A stretch of DNA of 64,000 bases from Urechis unicinctus (lineage: Eukaryota; Annelida; Polychaeta; Xenopneusta; Urechidae): the NCBI GenBank assembly GCA_034190875.2, contig CM067348.1, positions 7,165,563-7,229,562 of the forward strand, written 5' to 3'. Of the stretch, positions 59,707 to 64,000 are shown piece after piece; positions within the stretch are counted from its first letter, which is position 1, and each line of letters starts with the position of its first letter. The position numbers and the translations under genes are program-made. The notes under the pieces were generated by a model, which worked only from the letters and a program-made list of their open reading frames with translations, did no database searches and was not told the origin of the DNA.

Positions 59707-59785
59707 CTATACATCTATATATATCTCTATGTATATATATATATTAATATATATGTATATATTATATATATATATATATATGAAC
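59310..59785. repeat. long (TA)n array
   Basis: TA with TCTATATA and GTATATAT interruptions. Confidence 0.95.
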
Positions 59786-63749
<3,964 letters not shown>

Positions 63750-64000
63750 AACGTCAACAATTCTATACGGCCATTCATATAACATAAAGCGCAATTTCGC
63801 CTAGCTATTTCCGCCTTTCCAGGAAATCGCCATCTATGGATTAATACGGCTGGTTACGCTCGGCTTGTTCCTAATGCGAAAGTATCGATTTCGCTTGGGT
63901 GTGTTTTGTATAACTGGCTGTTGTAACAATGCTATTGCTTAAACTTTATCCATCGTTAGCTTATCTGCGCTGAAAATTGATATATATATATATATATATA

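Overview
This window is animal genomic DNA from a complex, repeat-rich genome. The signs are spliceosomal introns, a TATA-driven five-exon EF-hand gene, a CR1-group LINE, many cut-and-paste DNA transposons, and about fifteen long (TA)n arrays. The mix of Ginger-type integrase, YqaJ-PHD, SWIM and THAP-like domains, a PIN/XPG-like nuclease element, Tigger and Harbinger remains is typical of aquatic invertebrates such as lancelets, hemichordates, echinoderms, molluscs or cnidarians. The species cannot be named from the sequence alone. No prokaryotic-style genes, operons, rRNA, credible tRNA or CRISPR arrays were seen.

Layout, left to right. 0.8-2.2 kb and 19.55-21.74 kb are two copies of one dispersed repeat (R1) carrying fossil exons of a THAP-like and SWIM zinc-finger protein. 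2.7-7.7 kb is mostly (TA)n arrays with a 264-bp tandem duplication and one copy of a coding-derived repeat (R3). 12.9-14.0 kb holds a Harbinger transposase tail and a YqaJ-recombinase plus PHD-finger remnant. 14.8-18.17 kb is a Ginger-type integrase transposon with TGT...ACA inverted ends; its right end contains a near-perfect 50-bp palindrome. 23.65-24.03 kb is a 37-bp minisatellite. 25.405-29.406 kb is a 4.0-kb DNA transposon with long inverted ends, a 3-bp CTA target duplication, a PIN/XPG-like nuclease and a Cys-rich tail.

31.4-35.26 kb is the only confident host gene: a calmodulin-like protein with a basic N-terminal extension and four canonical EF-hand loops. Exon 2 is one base out of frame. 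38.5-39.15 kb is a 640-bp GA tract. 45.3-45.8 kb looks like a promoter with no obvious gene: two tandem arrays followed by heat-shock-element-like, CCAAT and TATA motifs. 49.56-52.6 kb is a minus-strand CR1-group LINE. 56.4-58.56 kb holds two exon-like blocks followed by a Tigger/pogo transposase cut off before its second catalytic Asp. Two 256-bp copies of a second repeat (R2, 48.2 and 59.0 kb) each abut a terminus carrying the same 11-bp end motif.

Apart from the EF-hand gene, the coding matter here is mobile-element debris. A recurring theme is that several of these elements carry Cys-rich or zinc-binding modules (THAP-like, SWIM, PHD, CXC-like tails), and that TA arrays lie beside many element ends. 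All family calls are from reading motifs by eye; none was checked against a database.
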